Notes: generated by a model not told the origin, from the letters alone. 41,493 nucleotides of DNA from Flavobacteriales bacterium (GCA_026936045.1 JAIXKU010000125.1:1-41493), one strand, 5' to 3'. Counted from the first letter of the stretch, positions 7,374 to 16,392 are shown. Numbers and translations: made by a program.

Positions 7374-8596
7374 TGCAAAAACCCAGCTTAACACTTAAAG
7401 ACCTTCAACGCTCCGGCATATTATTGCCTCAGGAAGAAATGTTGGAAGTCGGAAAAAAAGCAACACAGGTACACATAGGCATTCCCAAAGAAAGTTCATT
7501 TCAGGAAAACCGTGTTGTATTGGTGCCTTCTGCCGTGGCGCTGTTAACAGCCTATGGTCATCAGGTCATTATTGAAAGCGATGCCGGCAAGAATGCGTAT
7601 TTTCAGGATAAAGATTATGCAGAAGCCGGTGCCAACATTGTTTATTCTAAAGAGGAAATATACAAAGCGGATATTGTTATCAAGGTTTCTCCGCCCACAG
7701 AAGAAGAAATTGAATTAATCAAACCCAAACAAATCTTATTCTCCGCAGTACAATTAAGTACCCACTACGGCAATGTGCTTCGCAAGCTCTTGGCTCGCAA
7801 AGCTACTGCATTGGCCTTTAATTATCTCAAAGATGATACCGGTGTTTATCCCGTTGTTAAAAGCATGGGTGAGATAGCGGGAAGCACGGCCTTGCTTATT
7901 GCAGCCGAATATTTAAGCAACGTAAATGATGGCATAGGCATAATGCTTGGCGGTACAACTGGCATACCGCCGGTAGAAGTGGTTATTATAGGCGCCGGAA
8001 TTGTTGGACAGAGCGCTGCATGTACAGCGCTGGGATTGGATGCCGAAGTAAGAATCTTTGATAATTCATTATCTCGCCTTTCCAGAATTAAAAACTATTT
8101 AGGCAATCGCCAAGTTTTCACATCGCTTATTCAACAAGAAGAGCTAGCCCGACGACTAGCTACTGCCGACGTAGCCATTGGCGCATTGAGAGCGCCTGAA
8201 GGACGCACACCTTGTGTGGTGACAGAGCAAATGGTAAGCGATATGAAATACGGTTCTGTTATTATTGATGTAAGCATTGACCAAGGCGGCTGCTTTGAAA
8301 CCTCTGAAATAACCACGCATACAGATCCCGTATATAGAAAATTTGGGGTCACGCATTACTGTGTACCAAATATCCCATCGCGCGTAGCACATACAGCCTC
8401 CATAGCGTTAAGTAATATCATTACACCTATGTTGGTATCATTGGGAGAAGAAGGCGGTTTGGAAAAGATGCTTCACCGGCATGTGTTTATGAGAAGCTCG
8501 GTTTATTTATATCAGGGCATTCTCACCAATCGCACTTTTGGCGAGATGTATGCATTGCCTTATAAAGATATTGAATTATTAATGGCGGCATTATAA
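7370..8596 (+). CDS. ald: Alanine dehydrogenase
   Basis: 408 residues in the alanine dehydrogenase/transhydrogenase fold. It interconverts L-alanine and pyruvate plus ammonia with NAD. The N-terminal catalytic region carries IGIPKESSFQENRVVLVPSA; the Rossmann core has VVIIGAGIVGQSAA; the C-terminal catalytic part has SVIIDVSIDQGGCFETS. The protein is about 35 residues longer at the N-terminus than the classic Bacillus-type enzyme (MQKPSLTLKDLQRSGILLPQEE), as in other Bacteroidota homologues from memory. Two adjacent ATGs (7370, 7373) are possible starts; the first overlaps the tsaE stop. Four nucleotides separate it from the next gene. Confidence 0.93.
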   Translation: MMQKPSLTLKDLQRSGILLPQEEMLEVGKKATQVHIGIPKESSFQENRVVLVPSAVALLTAYGHQVIIESDAGKNAYFQDKDYAEAGANIVYSKEEIYKADIVIKVSPPTEEEIELIKPKQILFSAVQLSTHYGNVLRKLLARKATALAFNYLKDDTGVYPVVKSMGEIAGSTALLIAAEYLSNVNDGIGIMLGGTTGIPPVEVVIIGAGIVGQSAACTALGLDAEVRIFDNSLSRLSRIKNYLGNRQVFTSLIQQEELARRLATADVAIGALRAPEGRTPCVVTEQMVSDMKYGSVIIDVSIDQGGCFETSEITTHTDPVYRKFGVTHYCVPNIPSRVAHTASIALSNIITPMLVSLGEEGGLEKMLHRHVFMRSSVYLYQGILTNRTFGEMYALPYKDIELLMAAL

Positions 8597-8600
8597 ATCT

Positions 8601-9032
8601 ATGGATAAAAAACGTTTTGCTAGAGGATTAATGTTTTATTTGTTAGGAATGGCGCTTGGTACATTGGCGGTCTATTTTTTTTGGTTGCGTAACAGACCGG
8701 ATTTGCTAAGCTGGTGGCCGGGTGGTCGGGTCAAAGATAAACTACTGCACAGCACCTGGATTCAAGATGACACATACCATTGCTATTGGGAATGCTATGC
8801 ATTGAACGATAGTATTATGAACCATTGGATACGTGATGGAAAAGTACGCTTCGGTATCAGTAAGCCACAAAGGGAACCTTGCCCGATATACATCATAGAT
8901 ACACGCGAGGAAGATGTTCCGTTACGCATACATGTTGAGCTTTGTGATTCCACCGCCACATTGTATCGCATAGAAAATCTGCCCGGCCAAAAATCCCATA
9001 CAACTTGTTTATGTAATGATAAGTCATATTGA
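8601..9032 (+). CDS. Uncharacterised membrane-anchored protein downstream of ald
   Basis: 143 residues. Residues 10-30 (LMFYLLGMALGTLAVYFFWL) form one membrane helix near the N-terminus. The rest is a soluble domain with several Cys, including WECYAL, EPCPIYII and TTCLCND near the end. I do not recognise the family, although a short protein of this kind after ald is seen in related bacteria. The ATG lies 4 nt after the ald stop, so it is almost certainly translated from the same mRNA as tsaE and ald. Confidence 0.7.
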   Translation: MDKKRFARGLMFYLLGMALGTLAVYFFWLRNRPDLLSWWPGGRVKDKLLHSTWIQDDTYHCYWECYALNDSIMNHWIRDGKVRFGISKPQREPCPIYIIDTREEDVPLRIHVELCDSTATLYRIENLPGQKSHTTCLCNDKSY

Positions 9033-9108
9033 GCAGGCTGTGCAAAAAATACCCAATTCCGTAATTATGCGATTTTGATTTATTATCTTCGTTAAGTAAT
9101 CGTAAGCT

Positions 9109-9771
9109 ATGGCTCAGATTAAATATTTTTTTTCTCCTGAAGACTTAAATAAAATTGAAGAGGCTGTTAAATCAGCTGAAAACGAGATTTCTGGCGAGAT
9201 TGTACCTGTCTTTGTAACGGAAAGTGATAGTTATCCTGAAGCGGTATTGCGTGCAGGCTTGACCGCCATTATTTTTTTCTCTGTTGTCATCTTACTCATA
9301 GATCAACGTATGGGCTGGCAACAATTTGTCTTATTACGTAATGAATGGATTTTCACAGGAAGCATCTTATTGGGTGGGGTGATAGGCGCTTTTTTAAGCC
9401 TAAGAATACCGTCTATTAAAAGGCTGATGATTGGATCGCATCAAACAAATTTGCGCGTGGAAGCCATGGCCAAACAACAGTTTTTGGCACATGAACTTTA
9501 CAAAACACAAGCCAGAACAGGCATTCTTATTATGCTGAGCTTGTTTGAAAGGCAGGTGATTATTTTAGGCGATAAAGGCATCAACGAAAAAATACAACCT
9601 GAGCAATGGCATACTATTGTAAAAGAAATAATCTCTTTACTTTCAAAAAAAAGAAATACCGAAGCTATAATTCTTGGAATAAATAGATGTAAAGACCTAT
9701 TAATTGCCAATGGCTTTAAAGCAGAGAATGAGAATCTCAACGAGTTACCGAATAACCTAAGATCTTTTTAA
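9109..9771 (+). CDS. TPM domain membrane protein (first of a pair)
   Basis: 220 residues. Residues 1-55 begin a TPM/Psb32-like domain (FSPEDLNKIEEAVKSAENEI, SGEIVPVFV), interrupted by two membrane helices around residues 47-65 and 82-102. The domain resumes with VEAMAKQQFLAHELYKTQAR and TGILIMLSLFERQVIILGDKGI. TPM proteins of this 'YgcG/TLP18.3' type are membrane proteins of poorly known function, usually encoded beside LemA. Here lemA is missing and a second TPM protein follows after 2 nt (TAA-aa-ATG), so the two are translationally linked. Confidence 0.85.
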   Translation: MAQIKYFFSPEDLNKIEEAVKSAENEISGEIVPVFVTESDSYPEAVLRAGLTAIIFFSVVILLIDQRMGWQQFVLLRNEWIFTGSILLGGVIGAFLSLRIPSIKRLMIGSHQTNLRVEAMAKQQFLAHELYKTQARTGILIMLSLFERQVIILGDKGINEKIQPEQWHTIVKEIISLLSKKRNTEAIILGINRCKDLLIANGFKAENENLNELPNNLRSF

Positions 9772-9773
9772 AA

Positions 9774-10667
9774 ATGAAAAAGTTCTTAATCTTATTATTA
9801 CTGGGATGGTTTCTTCTCCCAATTTATGCAACCGATATCCCGTCGCATAATGGGAAGTGGATAAATGATCAGGCCGGCGTTCTCTCATCGCAAACGGTGA
9901 ATACCCTGAATGAGACGTTACGCTCTCATGAAGAAACAGAAGGTAATCAGGTAGTGGTATTAATTGTGCAATCTTTAGATGGCGAAACAATTGAGACGTA
10001 TGCCAATAATGTGTTTAATAGCTGGCGTATCGGCCAAAATAAAACAGATAACGGCGTACTTTTATTGGCGGCCATAGACGAGCGGTCTGTACGGATTGAA
10101 GTAGGTTATGGGTTAGAAGGGGTATTAACGGATTTAGAAGCCAGTGATATTATTAATGAAGTCATTGTTCCTGAATTTAAGAAAGGCGATTTTGACCAAG
10201 GTGTTATCTTGGGTGTGAATGCTATTTTCAGCGCCATCAACGGTACGTATGAACCCGCAATCAGAAGTGGTGAAGATATAGGAGATAGGATTTTTGCAAC
10301 CGTTGTGTCAATAATACTTCTTCTATTCTCGTTCTCCATAGGTGGAGCAAAAGGCGGCACAGGATGGGGTTGTGGCTTAGCCTTCTTGATGCCGGTTATC
10401 ATTATAGTATTGGCCTATTTGCGTTCGCCTTGGCATTTGATAGTGGCTATTGTTTTAATCATGGCCTTTATTTTGCGTCGTATCTTTGGGCCGAAATTTA
10501 AAATTGATACCTATAGCACCACGCAATCGGGTGGTGGCTTTTGGGGCGGTGGTGGTGGATGGTCCGGTGGCGGCGGCTTCTCAGGTGGCGGTGGATTTTC
10601 CGGTGGTGGTGGATTCTCCGGTGGTGGTGGATTTTCAGGTGGTGGTGGCGCCTCCGGCAGATGGTAA
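9774..10667 (+). CDS. TPM domain protein with Gly-rich C-terminal tail (YgcG-like)
   Basis: 297 residues. A signal peptide (MKKFLILLLLGWFLLPIYA) is followed by the periplasmic TPM domain (residues ~30-165), with VNDQAGVLSS-like start, GNQVVVLIVQSLDGETIE, DNGVLLLAAIDERSVRIEVG and GLEGVLTD. Two to three membrane helices lie at ~180-235. The protein ends in a glycine-rich tail made of SGGGGF repeats. This matches the usual YgcG layout, in which the tail is exposed and repetitive. Its neighbour upstream is another TPM protein and the PorE-like lipoprotein begins 17 nt downstream. Confidence 0.9.
   Translation: MKKFLILLLLGWFLLPIYATDIPSHNGKWINDQAGVLSSQTVNTLNETLRSHEETEGNQVVVLIVQSLDGETIETYANNVFNSWRIGQNKTDNGVLLLAAIDERSVRIEVGYGLEGVLTDLEASDIINEVIVPEFKKGDFDQGVILGVNAIFSAINGTYEPAIRSGEDIGDRIFATVVSIILLLFSFSIGGAKGGTGWGCGLAFLMPVIIIVLAYLRSPWHLIVAIVLIMAFILRRIFGPKFKIDTYSTTQSGGGFWGGGGGWSGGGGFSGGGGFSGGGGFSGGGGFSGGGGASGRW
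10563..10652 (+). repeat. Five tandem 18-nt units encoding SGGGGF
   Basis: Five in-frame copies of an 18-nt unit (TCC GGT GGT GGT GGA TTY and variants) encode SGGGGF four times and SGGGGA once. Units three and four differ at a single position, suggesting recent duplication and possible length variation by slippage without frameshift. Confidence 0.9.
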
Positions 10668-10684
10668 TAAAAAAGAAGAATTAA

Positions 10685-12649
10685 ATGCGTTATAAAGATT
10701 TTTCTCGTTTTCGATTCATTATGCTGACAGCCATTTTGATTTTGGCAAACAGTATCTTTTCGTGCAGTTCGGCACAGAATTACAGCAGTTCGAACAAAAA
10801 GGCTATCAAAGCGTTTGAGATTGCTTACGATTGGGCCATGAAAAGGCAAGATGATAAAGCTATCCCCAAGTTAGAAGAAGCCATTCAGCTTGATCCCCGT
10901 TTTGCAGAACCATATATGTTGTTAGGGGAAATTTATTTGGATCAGAAGAAATATAGTTTGGCCGAATCATATTATACACAACTTATTGCTATTAACGAAC
11001 GAAGGTATGCGCCATTCTATTCAAATCTAGCCGATGCCCTAATGCCTCAAGCGCGTTTTGCCGAAGCAGCGGATGCCATTCGTAAGTATTTAGATAAAGG
11101 CGCACCCAAACAATCATTGGCCGATAAATACCGTACATTACTGAGAAAGTGTGAAGTAGCTGCTTATTTAATGGCCAATCCGGTACCGTTCCAACCGATT
11201 AATTTAGGTCAGGCTATCAATAGTGCATCTTCGGAATACCACCCTGCGATGCCTGCCGATGGCTCGTTTATGATTTTTACGGTCAGAGAAAAAAATGAGA
11301 GCCGATCTTGCCGTTCCCCGGATGGTACATTTGAGGACTTTTATATTAGTTTTTATGAGAATGGGCAATGGACAGATAGAAAAAATTTAGGCTCGCCTGT
11401 AAATTCAGATTGTAACGAAGGCGCTGCAAATATCTCACCCGATGGAAGTCGGATGTTTTTCGCAGCCAATAACCGTTTGCCAAATGACGAAAGCATGGAT
11501 ATTTATGTCACCTATCGCACGGGTAATAAATGGGATATGCCGGTAAATTTAGGTCCACCTGTTAATACATCCAGTTTTGAATCGCAACCGTCCTTTGCCT
11601 CTGATGGCAAGACGTTATATTTTGTAAGTAACCGCCCGGGTGGTTACGGTGGCAACGATATATGGATTAGCACACTACAAGAAAACGGGTCTTGGTCTAA
11701 CCCGGTTAATGCCGGTAATACAATTAATTCAGTGGGGAATGAAATCTCGCCTTTTATTCATCCGGATGGTCAAACACTATATTTTGCCTCCGATGGGCAT
11801 GAAGGTATGGGCGGTTATGATTTTTTCGTAAGTCGGAAAGATCCATATACAGGCGAATTCTCAACACCGCTCAACTTGGGTTACCCCATTAATACGGTGG
11901 GTGATGAACGCAGTTTGATTATCAGCGCTGATGGCAGTACGGGTTATTATGCTTCTACACACAATGAAGGCATGGGCGGTTATGATTTATATCAATTCAC
12001 AATATATGAGGCTGCCAGACCGCAACCGGTGTCTTATTTGAAAGGAAAGGTGATAGATAAGAAAACACAGGCACCATTACAGGCCTTGTTTGAGCTGATT
12101 GATTTAGAAACCGGTCAGACAGTAGTCTCATCCGTCTCTGATCCTGTCAATGGCGGATTTTTGGTAAGCTTGCCACCGCATCGTCGGTATGCTTTGAATG
12201 TGAGCAAGGAAGGGTATCTTTTTTACTCCGAAGCATACAATATTAGTAAATCAGACTCTCTTCAACCATTTACTGTGGATGTGCCTTTGCAGCCTATAGA
12301 AGTGGGCGGCTCGGTGGTATTGCGCAACGTTTATTTTGATACTGACAGATTTGATTTACTCGCCGATTCTAAAGTTGAGTTGACTAAATTGGTGGCATTA
12401 CTCACAGCCAACCCCGGTATGAAAATTGAGATTGGCGGACATACCGATAACATGGGCAGTAAATCCCATAATCAAAAGCTATCTGAAAACAGAGCCAAAG
12501 CCGTGTATGATTATCTCATTACAAAGAATATCAATGCTAATCGCATGACATATAAAGGCTATGGCGATAGTTTACCCATTGCTGATAATGCAACGGAAGA
12601 AGGCCGTTCGCTTAATCGGCGTACTGAATTTAAAGTCATAGCAAAATAA
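10685..12649 (+). CDS. OmpA-family lipoprotein with TPR, PD40 propeller and CRD (PorE-like)
   Basis: 654 residues. The signal peptide ends in a lipobox-like NSIFSC, with Cys27 as the lipidation site. Then come TPR helices (about residues 40-150), a WD40-like PD40 propeller (about 175-440) with repeated NLG-P-N and SPDG/PDG-LYFAS motifs, a carboxypeptidase-regulatory-like domain (about 450-540, YLKGKVIDKKTQAPL) and a C-terminal OmpA domain (544-654). The OmpA part has the diaminopimelate-binding Asp588 (GGHTDNMGS) and Arg603 (ENRAKAVYDYL). This order and length match PorE of the type IX secretion system, which tethers the machine to peptidoglycan. Bacteroidota carry several paralogues, so identity with PorE itself is an inference. 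Confidence 0.88.
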   Translation: MRYKDFSRFRFIMLTAILILANSIFSCSSAQNYSSSNKKAIKAFEIAYDWAMKRQDDKAIPKLEEAIQLDPRFAEPYMLLGEIYLDQKKYSLAESYYTQLIAINERRYAPFYSNLADALMPQARFAEAADAIRKYLDKGAPKQSLADKYRTLLRKCEVAAYLMANPVPFQPINLGQAINSASSEYHPAMPADGSFMIFTVREKNESRSCRSPDGTFEDFYISFYENGQWTDRKNLGSPVNSDCNEGAANISPDGSRMFFAANNRLPNDESMDIYVTYRTGNKWDMPVNLGPPVNTSSFESQPSFASDGKTLYFVSNRPGGYGGNDIWISTLQENGSWSNPVNAGNTINSVGNEISPFIHPDGQTLYFASDGHEGMGGYDFFVSRKDPYTGEFSTPLNLGYPINTVGDERSLIISADGSTGYYASTHNEGMGGYDLYQFTIYEAARPQPVSYLKGKVIDKKTQAPLQALFELIDLETGQTVVSSVSDPVNGGFLVSLPPHRRYALNVSKEGYLFYSEAYNISKSDSLQPFTVDVPLQPIEVGGSVVLRNVYFDTDRFDLLADSKVELTKLVALLTANPGMKIEIGGHTDNMGSKSHNQKLSENRAKAVYDYLITKNINANRMTYKGYGDSLPIADNATEEGRSLNRRTEFKVIAK

Positions 12650-12719
12650 TTATAGCTTATACGTTTGATCGACATAAATCAGAAGTATTCCAAAGCGTAT
12701 TTTTCATAAACTTTTTTAC

Positions 12720-12727
12720 TATTTTTG
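12720..12727 (+). promoter_or_regulatory. -7 element (TATTTTTG) before the transglutaminase-like gene
   Basis: TATTTTTG matches TAnnTTTG, 79 nt before the ATG at 12807, in the 157-base gap after the PorE-like gene. No clear -33 TTTG was seen. Confidence 0.3.
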
Positions 12728-12806
12728 CTTATAATGATGCCATTAAGCTTTAATAAGAAAACGCCAACTCTTATAAAGATGCTTTATGATTATTAGTTAT
12801 GTATAA

Positions 12807-14258
12807 ATGAAGAGTTTCAAATTTTTTTTCATCCTTTCACTATTTTCTTTTAGGTTTTTTCATATTGATGCACAGGTTGTTTATTCCAATTCGTATCCGT
12901 TTCATTTAGAGTCTGATATTCAATTTAATGATACTATTAATGGATTTAGCATTGAGAATCCCAACAACCATCCCGTCAGTTTTTATTTAGATATCAATCA
13001 TCTTTTCCCCTTGGATGAGAACCGCATGCTCTCATTCATTGAAGCATTAGCTAATCAAAAAAACATCCCTCTCGAACAAGCGACTTGGGTATGGGTTCGG
13101 GAGAATACATTCTTTAATCCTCCATATACTTCTGAGAGATGGCAACATAATCCTTTGATTTTCCTCAACTCTATTGGAGGTGGATTATGTGATGATATCG
13201 CTTCTGTCCTTACGAGTTTATGGAAGTCTCAAGGGTTTAACGCTCATATTATAAATTTAAACGGCCATGTGGTATCAGAAGTCTTTGGTGGGGAAAGATG
13301 GGAAATGTTCGATGCCTCGTTTGGTATTGTTTATCGTGATAAAGATGGGCATGTCATGTCTATAAAAGATATAGAGGATTTGCCTGACACTTTCACCATC
13401 ACGGATAATAATAATGAAATTAATCCAACCTTTATTGGAGATAACCAGATAGCCCATTACCTGTTAGAAGCGTATCTGAGCAAAGAAGATAACCTAGACG
13501 TAACAAATTGGCATTTGACTTATCAGCTCACTTCAACATTATTTGTACTGCCATCTAGGAGTACTTTAATTTTTACATACGACAAAGCTAATCGGTATTA
13601 TGACGCATTTGTTCGATTGACGGATGAATCAAAGGGCCTATTACAAATACCACTTGTACCATACAGTGCAAAGGGTAATTGTTCTCTTATCTATGATAAC
13701 AGAATACATGATGTGCATGCAAATTATTTCTTTCCACAAGATGGGTATATTGGAAACATGGAAATCAATGAGGTAGTCAAGTTGAGTGAGATAAATTATC
13801 TTCTCAATCAAAGGTTGAATTTCATTTATGAAAAGAAAAATAACCTTATCGAGATTAAGGCTGATGATACGTTAATTATAAAACCATATTATCAGGTAAA
13901 TGGTATTGATCTATTTTTTGGCGAGGCCGGTCTTTTTTTCAAACAAAAAAGAAAACAATACAGAAACTTTATTATTTCTTTATCCGACTACAAAAATGAC
14001 ACGATAGATAAAGATTTTCTATTAAGGATGTACATGTTATTTCTTGAAGATGATAAGACACTGGATAATGAGGATAGAGTTCGATTAAAACATAAATTGC
14101 TTGAGGATTATGATGAGTTAAATTTCTTGATGAAAGAAAAACACTCAAATCTCTTTATTCAATTCTACCCGAAGAGCATATATTATTTCTTTTTTGTATC
14201 CCGATTCGATAAGTTGCCTCTTTTCGTTGATTATATCAATGCTTTTGAACTTAATTAA
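12807..14258 (+). CDS. Secreted transglutaminase-like protein
   Basis: 483 residues. A signal peptide ends near DAQ (residue 23). Residues ~90-175 look like a transglutaminase-core (papain-like) domain: C128 in GGGLCDDIASVLTSLWKSQG, H154 in NGHVVSEV and D169 in RWEMFDASFG give a Cys-His-Asp triad in the right order and spacing. The C-terminal ~300 residues are strand-rich and unrecognised. Such domains act as cysteine proteases, transferases or amidases on peptides or glycans; substrate is unknown. It lacks a T9SS sorting domain, so it probably stays in the periplasm or outer membrane. It stands alone with its own probable promoter and is convergent with the lptC group. Confidence 0.75.
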   Translation: MKSFKFFFILSLFSFRFFHIDAQVVYSNSYPFHLESDIQFNDTINGFSIENPNNHPVSFYLDINHLFPLDENRMLSFIEALANQKNIPLEQATWVWVRENTFFNPPYTSERWQHNPLIFLNSIGGGLCDDIASVLTSLWKSQGFNAHIINLNGHVVSEVFGGERWEMFDASFGIVYRDKDGHVMSIKDIEDLPDTFTITDNNNEINPTFIGDNQIAHYLLEAYLSKEDNLDVTNWHLTYQLTSTLFVLPSRSTLIFTYDKANRYYDAFVRLTDESKGLLQIPLVPYSAKGNCSLIYDNRIHDVHANYFFPQDGYIGNMEINEVVKLSEINYLLNQRLNFIYEKKNNLIEIKADDTLIIKPYYQVNGIDLFFGEAGLFFKQKRKQYRNFIISLSDYKNDTIDKDFLLRMYMLFLEDDKTLDNEDRVRLKHKLLEDYDELNFLMKEKHSNLFIQFYPKSIYYFFFVSRFDKLPLFVDYINAFELN

Positions 14259-14321
14259 ACGATCTTAGTCACATTACCTCAGAGAAAAACATTAGGTTTT
14301 GTTATTGTTCTTCTATAGTAC

Positions 14322-14492
14322 TTAATTATCCGTCTGTTTTCGTTGCCGGCGGCGTTTGAAATACATCAACAGGCCAACAACCGGAAATACATAATACAAA
14401 ATCTTATATGGTACATCTAACCATGTAACGTACAACGCAACAACTAATAATGCCATGCTGATGATCAGCCAAAAAATTTCAAGTGCTTTCAT
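14322..14492 (-). CDS. Small two-helix membrane protein (56 aa) next to lptC
   Basis: An ATG at 14492 opens 56 codons ending TAA at 14322. Residues 6-25 (IFWLIISMALLVVALYVTWL) and 33-45 (YYVFPVVGLLMYF) are hydrophobic, and the tail is strongly basic (KRRRQRKQ), consistent with a small inner-membrane protein with its tail in the cytoplasm. The start lies 3 nt after the lptC stop, so it is likely the last gene of the coaX-lptC operon. Family not recognised; its position suggests a link to LPS transport or envelope upkeep. Confidence 0.65.
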   Translation of the reverse strand: MKALEIFWLIISMALLVVALYVTWLDVPYKILYYVFPVVGLLMYFKRRRQRKQTDN

Positions 14493-14495
14493 TGC

Positions 14496-15035
14496 TTATT
14501 CGTCTATGTGGAAACTCCCTGTTGGGATAAGAATAACATAAGAATCAAAATTTTCATCCGCTATCATACCGTCTCCCGTTAGCATCCGATTTTTATCAAT
14601 TATTTTTATAGGTCGTGTCGTATAAATCTTCTTTTGTTTATTATCCCAAATTAATTCTTCGGTAAATAATTTACTGCCATGTTCATTTATTAGCTCTACT
14701 TGCTCCTGAAAATAGAACACGCCGGATTTCTGCCAAATGGTTCCTTTCTTTGCCGTTAGCTTTGTTTGTATTGTTTGATCGGGATTATAAAAAGCCAAAC
14801 GTATGCCTTCCGGAAATTCGCTTCGAATATCTTCGCCTATAAAATCCTTTCGTAAAGGGGCGGTGAGCTGTGAAGTCAATCTGGCTGAATCACTATAGGT
14901 CAGCACCACATCACGTGTAACGGCAGTAGGTATTTCATCCGTCTCATCAACCCTTACTTTCTCCAGATCATTTGTGCAGGATACCAGTATTGTTATCAAC
15001 ACAAATCCAAAATAGGAGCAAAGCTGCGTATGCAT
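14496..15035 (-). CDS. lptC: LPS export ABC transporter periplasmic protein LptC
   Basis: 179 residues. The N-terminus is hydrophobic and ends in ILVSC, a possible lipobox (Cys20). The LptC/OstA-like strands follow: VVLTYSDSARLTSQLTAPLR, FPEGIRLAFYNPDQ, TKLTAKKGTIWQKSGVFYF, ELINEHGSKLFTEELIWD and MLTGDGMIADENFDSYVI. In this family LptC passes LPS from the LptB2FG transporter to LptA at the outer face of the inner membrane. Membership in Bacteroidota gene runs starting at coaX is typical. The TPR gene stops 9 nt upstream and the 56-aa gene starts 3 nt downstream. Confidence 0.9.
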   Translation of the reverse strand: MHTQLCSYFGFVLITILVSCTNDLEKVRVDETDEIPTAVTRDVVLTYSDSARLTSQLTAPLRKDFIGEDIRSEFPEGIRLAFYNPDQTIQTKLTAKKGTIWQKSGVFYFQEQVELINEHGSKLFTEELIWDNKQKKIYTTRPIKIIDKNRMLTGDGMIADENFDSYVILIPTGSFHIDE

Positions 15036-15044
15036 ACGTACGCG

Positions 15045-16379
15045 CTATTTAATTCGCACGGTGGTTGTTTCGCCAATCCAGCAGCCAACAGTGTAAGATT
15101 CACCTTCCTTAAATCCGTCAAAAAAGCAATTGTCTTTGGTTGGGTAGTTGGCAGCAGACACACCTAATTTACGATTGGCTTCATCTGCACAAGATGGATC
15201 TATAGTTTTTGCATAGATATATTTATCAGCTGCGGCCCAAAAAACAGATCTGTCTTCACATGGATTACCAACAGCACAACGAGAAGCACTGCCGGCGTAT
15301 AAGTCGCCAATGAAAATATATGGCTTACCCCAGTTTTCTCGAATCTTTGCTGCATTTCTCGCGGTATTACGCGCCTGGGTGTATTGGCCTTTTTCTGCTT
15401 GAGTGAGAGCTAACTCCATATACAATTGAGCTTTATCTTCTTTCTGCACCTCTAACTCAATGGCTTTTTCATAGTTAGTTTGCGCCTCATTGATATTGCC
15501 GATTAACACATACATACGAGCCAATTTTTTATATCCGTCAGAGCTGGGATTAAAATTGACATTAACCTCGAAGAGTTGTAATACAAATTCTTCTTTTCTG
15601 TATTGTTCTTCTTTCATACATTTCTTACGGTCTAAGGCATCAACCGTACGTTTCACCCATGTAGGGTTTTGCTTGTTGGCCTCAAAGCTTCGTTTTAGTA
15701 TATCAATCAAATTATCACAGGTAAGACAAGAACCGGCCAGCTTATCCACGTTATCCTGAGCTTTCTGATTGTTGGCATACCTGATTGTATCTGTGTCTTC
15801 ATATCGTTTCAGGTTACTATCTATATATTCACTCAATACGTTATATACATTAATAACATCATCGCATGTCAGCTTTTCTTTCACATTCAATAAGGCAGTG
15901 TATTGCATATAAGTACTCATGACACTGGCAGCAGATTCTGCACCTTCCAGCTCTACGGATTTCTTGGCCATTTCGTAAATGGGTTCCAATTCATCCTTGC
16001 GATAGATAGCATAATAGTTGGCCTTTTTGCCTAAAATAAAACCTTCATTTCCATATTTGGAATCCGTTTTGGCAATCTCTATTCTTTTGTCTAAAAGGAT
16101 GAACAACGTATCAATCAATCCGTCTTTTTTGGTCTGATCTTTTTCCGCATTGATAAAGTGGTTCAGGAGCTCTTCTCCTCGAATGTAGAGACCGGTGCCA
16201 ATATCTGTACAATTATTAATCAGAAAACGAAATGAGGGCATCGCGTATTCATAGTTCTTTGTTTTCATATTTTCAGTGAAAATCGAAAACTCTTTTTTGC
16301 AATCATCATTAGATGAATTGACAGAGGTAAGACTCATTGTTGCGCTTAGTGCAACCGAAATTAAACTGGAGGTAATCAT
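15045..16379 (-). CDS. TPR-repeat periplasmic protein
   Basis: 444 residues. A signal peptide near the start (MITSSLISVALSATMSLTSV) is followed by helical repeats over most of the length. The clearest TPRs lie around residues 280-360 (YKKLARMYVLIGNINEAQTN, YEKAIELE, LYMELALTQAEKGQYTQARN). Several Cys lie in the N-terminal half and near the C-terminus (ASRCAVGNPCEDRS, DNCFFDG, VGCWIG), suggesting disulfides. No enzyme motif is seen. It lies 13 nt after the barrel gene and 9 nt before lptC. TPR proteins here are likely scaffolds for envelope assembly; exact role unknown. Confidence 0.8.
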   Translation of the reverse strand: MITSSLISVALSATMSLTSVNSSNDDCKKEFSIFTENMKTKNYEYAMPSFRFLINNCTDIGTGLYIRGEELLNHFINAEKDQTKKDGLIDTLFILLDKRIEIAKTDSKYGNEGFILGKKANYYAIYRKDELEPIYEMAKKSVELEGAESAASVMSTYMQYTALLNVKEKLTCDDVINVYNVLSEYIDSNLKRYEDTDTIRYANNQKAQDNVDKLAGSCLTCDNLIDILKRSFEANKQNPTWVKRTVDALDRKKCMKEEQYRKEEFVLQLFEVNVNFNPSSDGYKKLARMYVLIGNINEAQTNYEKAIELEVQKEDKAQLYMELALTQAEKGQYTQARNTARNAAKIRENWGKPYIFIGDLYAGSASRCAVGNPCEDRSVFWAAADKYIYAKTIDPSCADEANRKLGVSAANYPTKDNCFFDGFKEGESYTVGCWIGETTTVRIK

Positions 16380-16392
16380 TTGTATTGAGAAT

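Noticed and set aside
10511-10849. Pro-rich frame on the minus strand
   Set aside because: It is the complement of the glycine codons of the SGGGGF repeat and has no start or conservation signal of its own.
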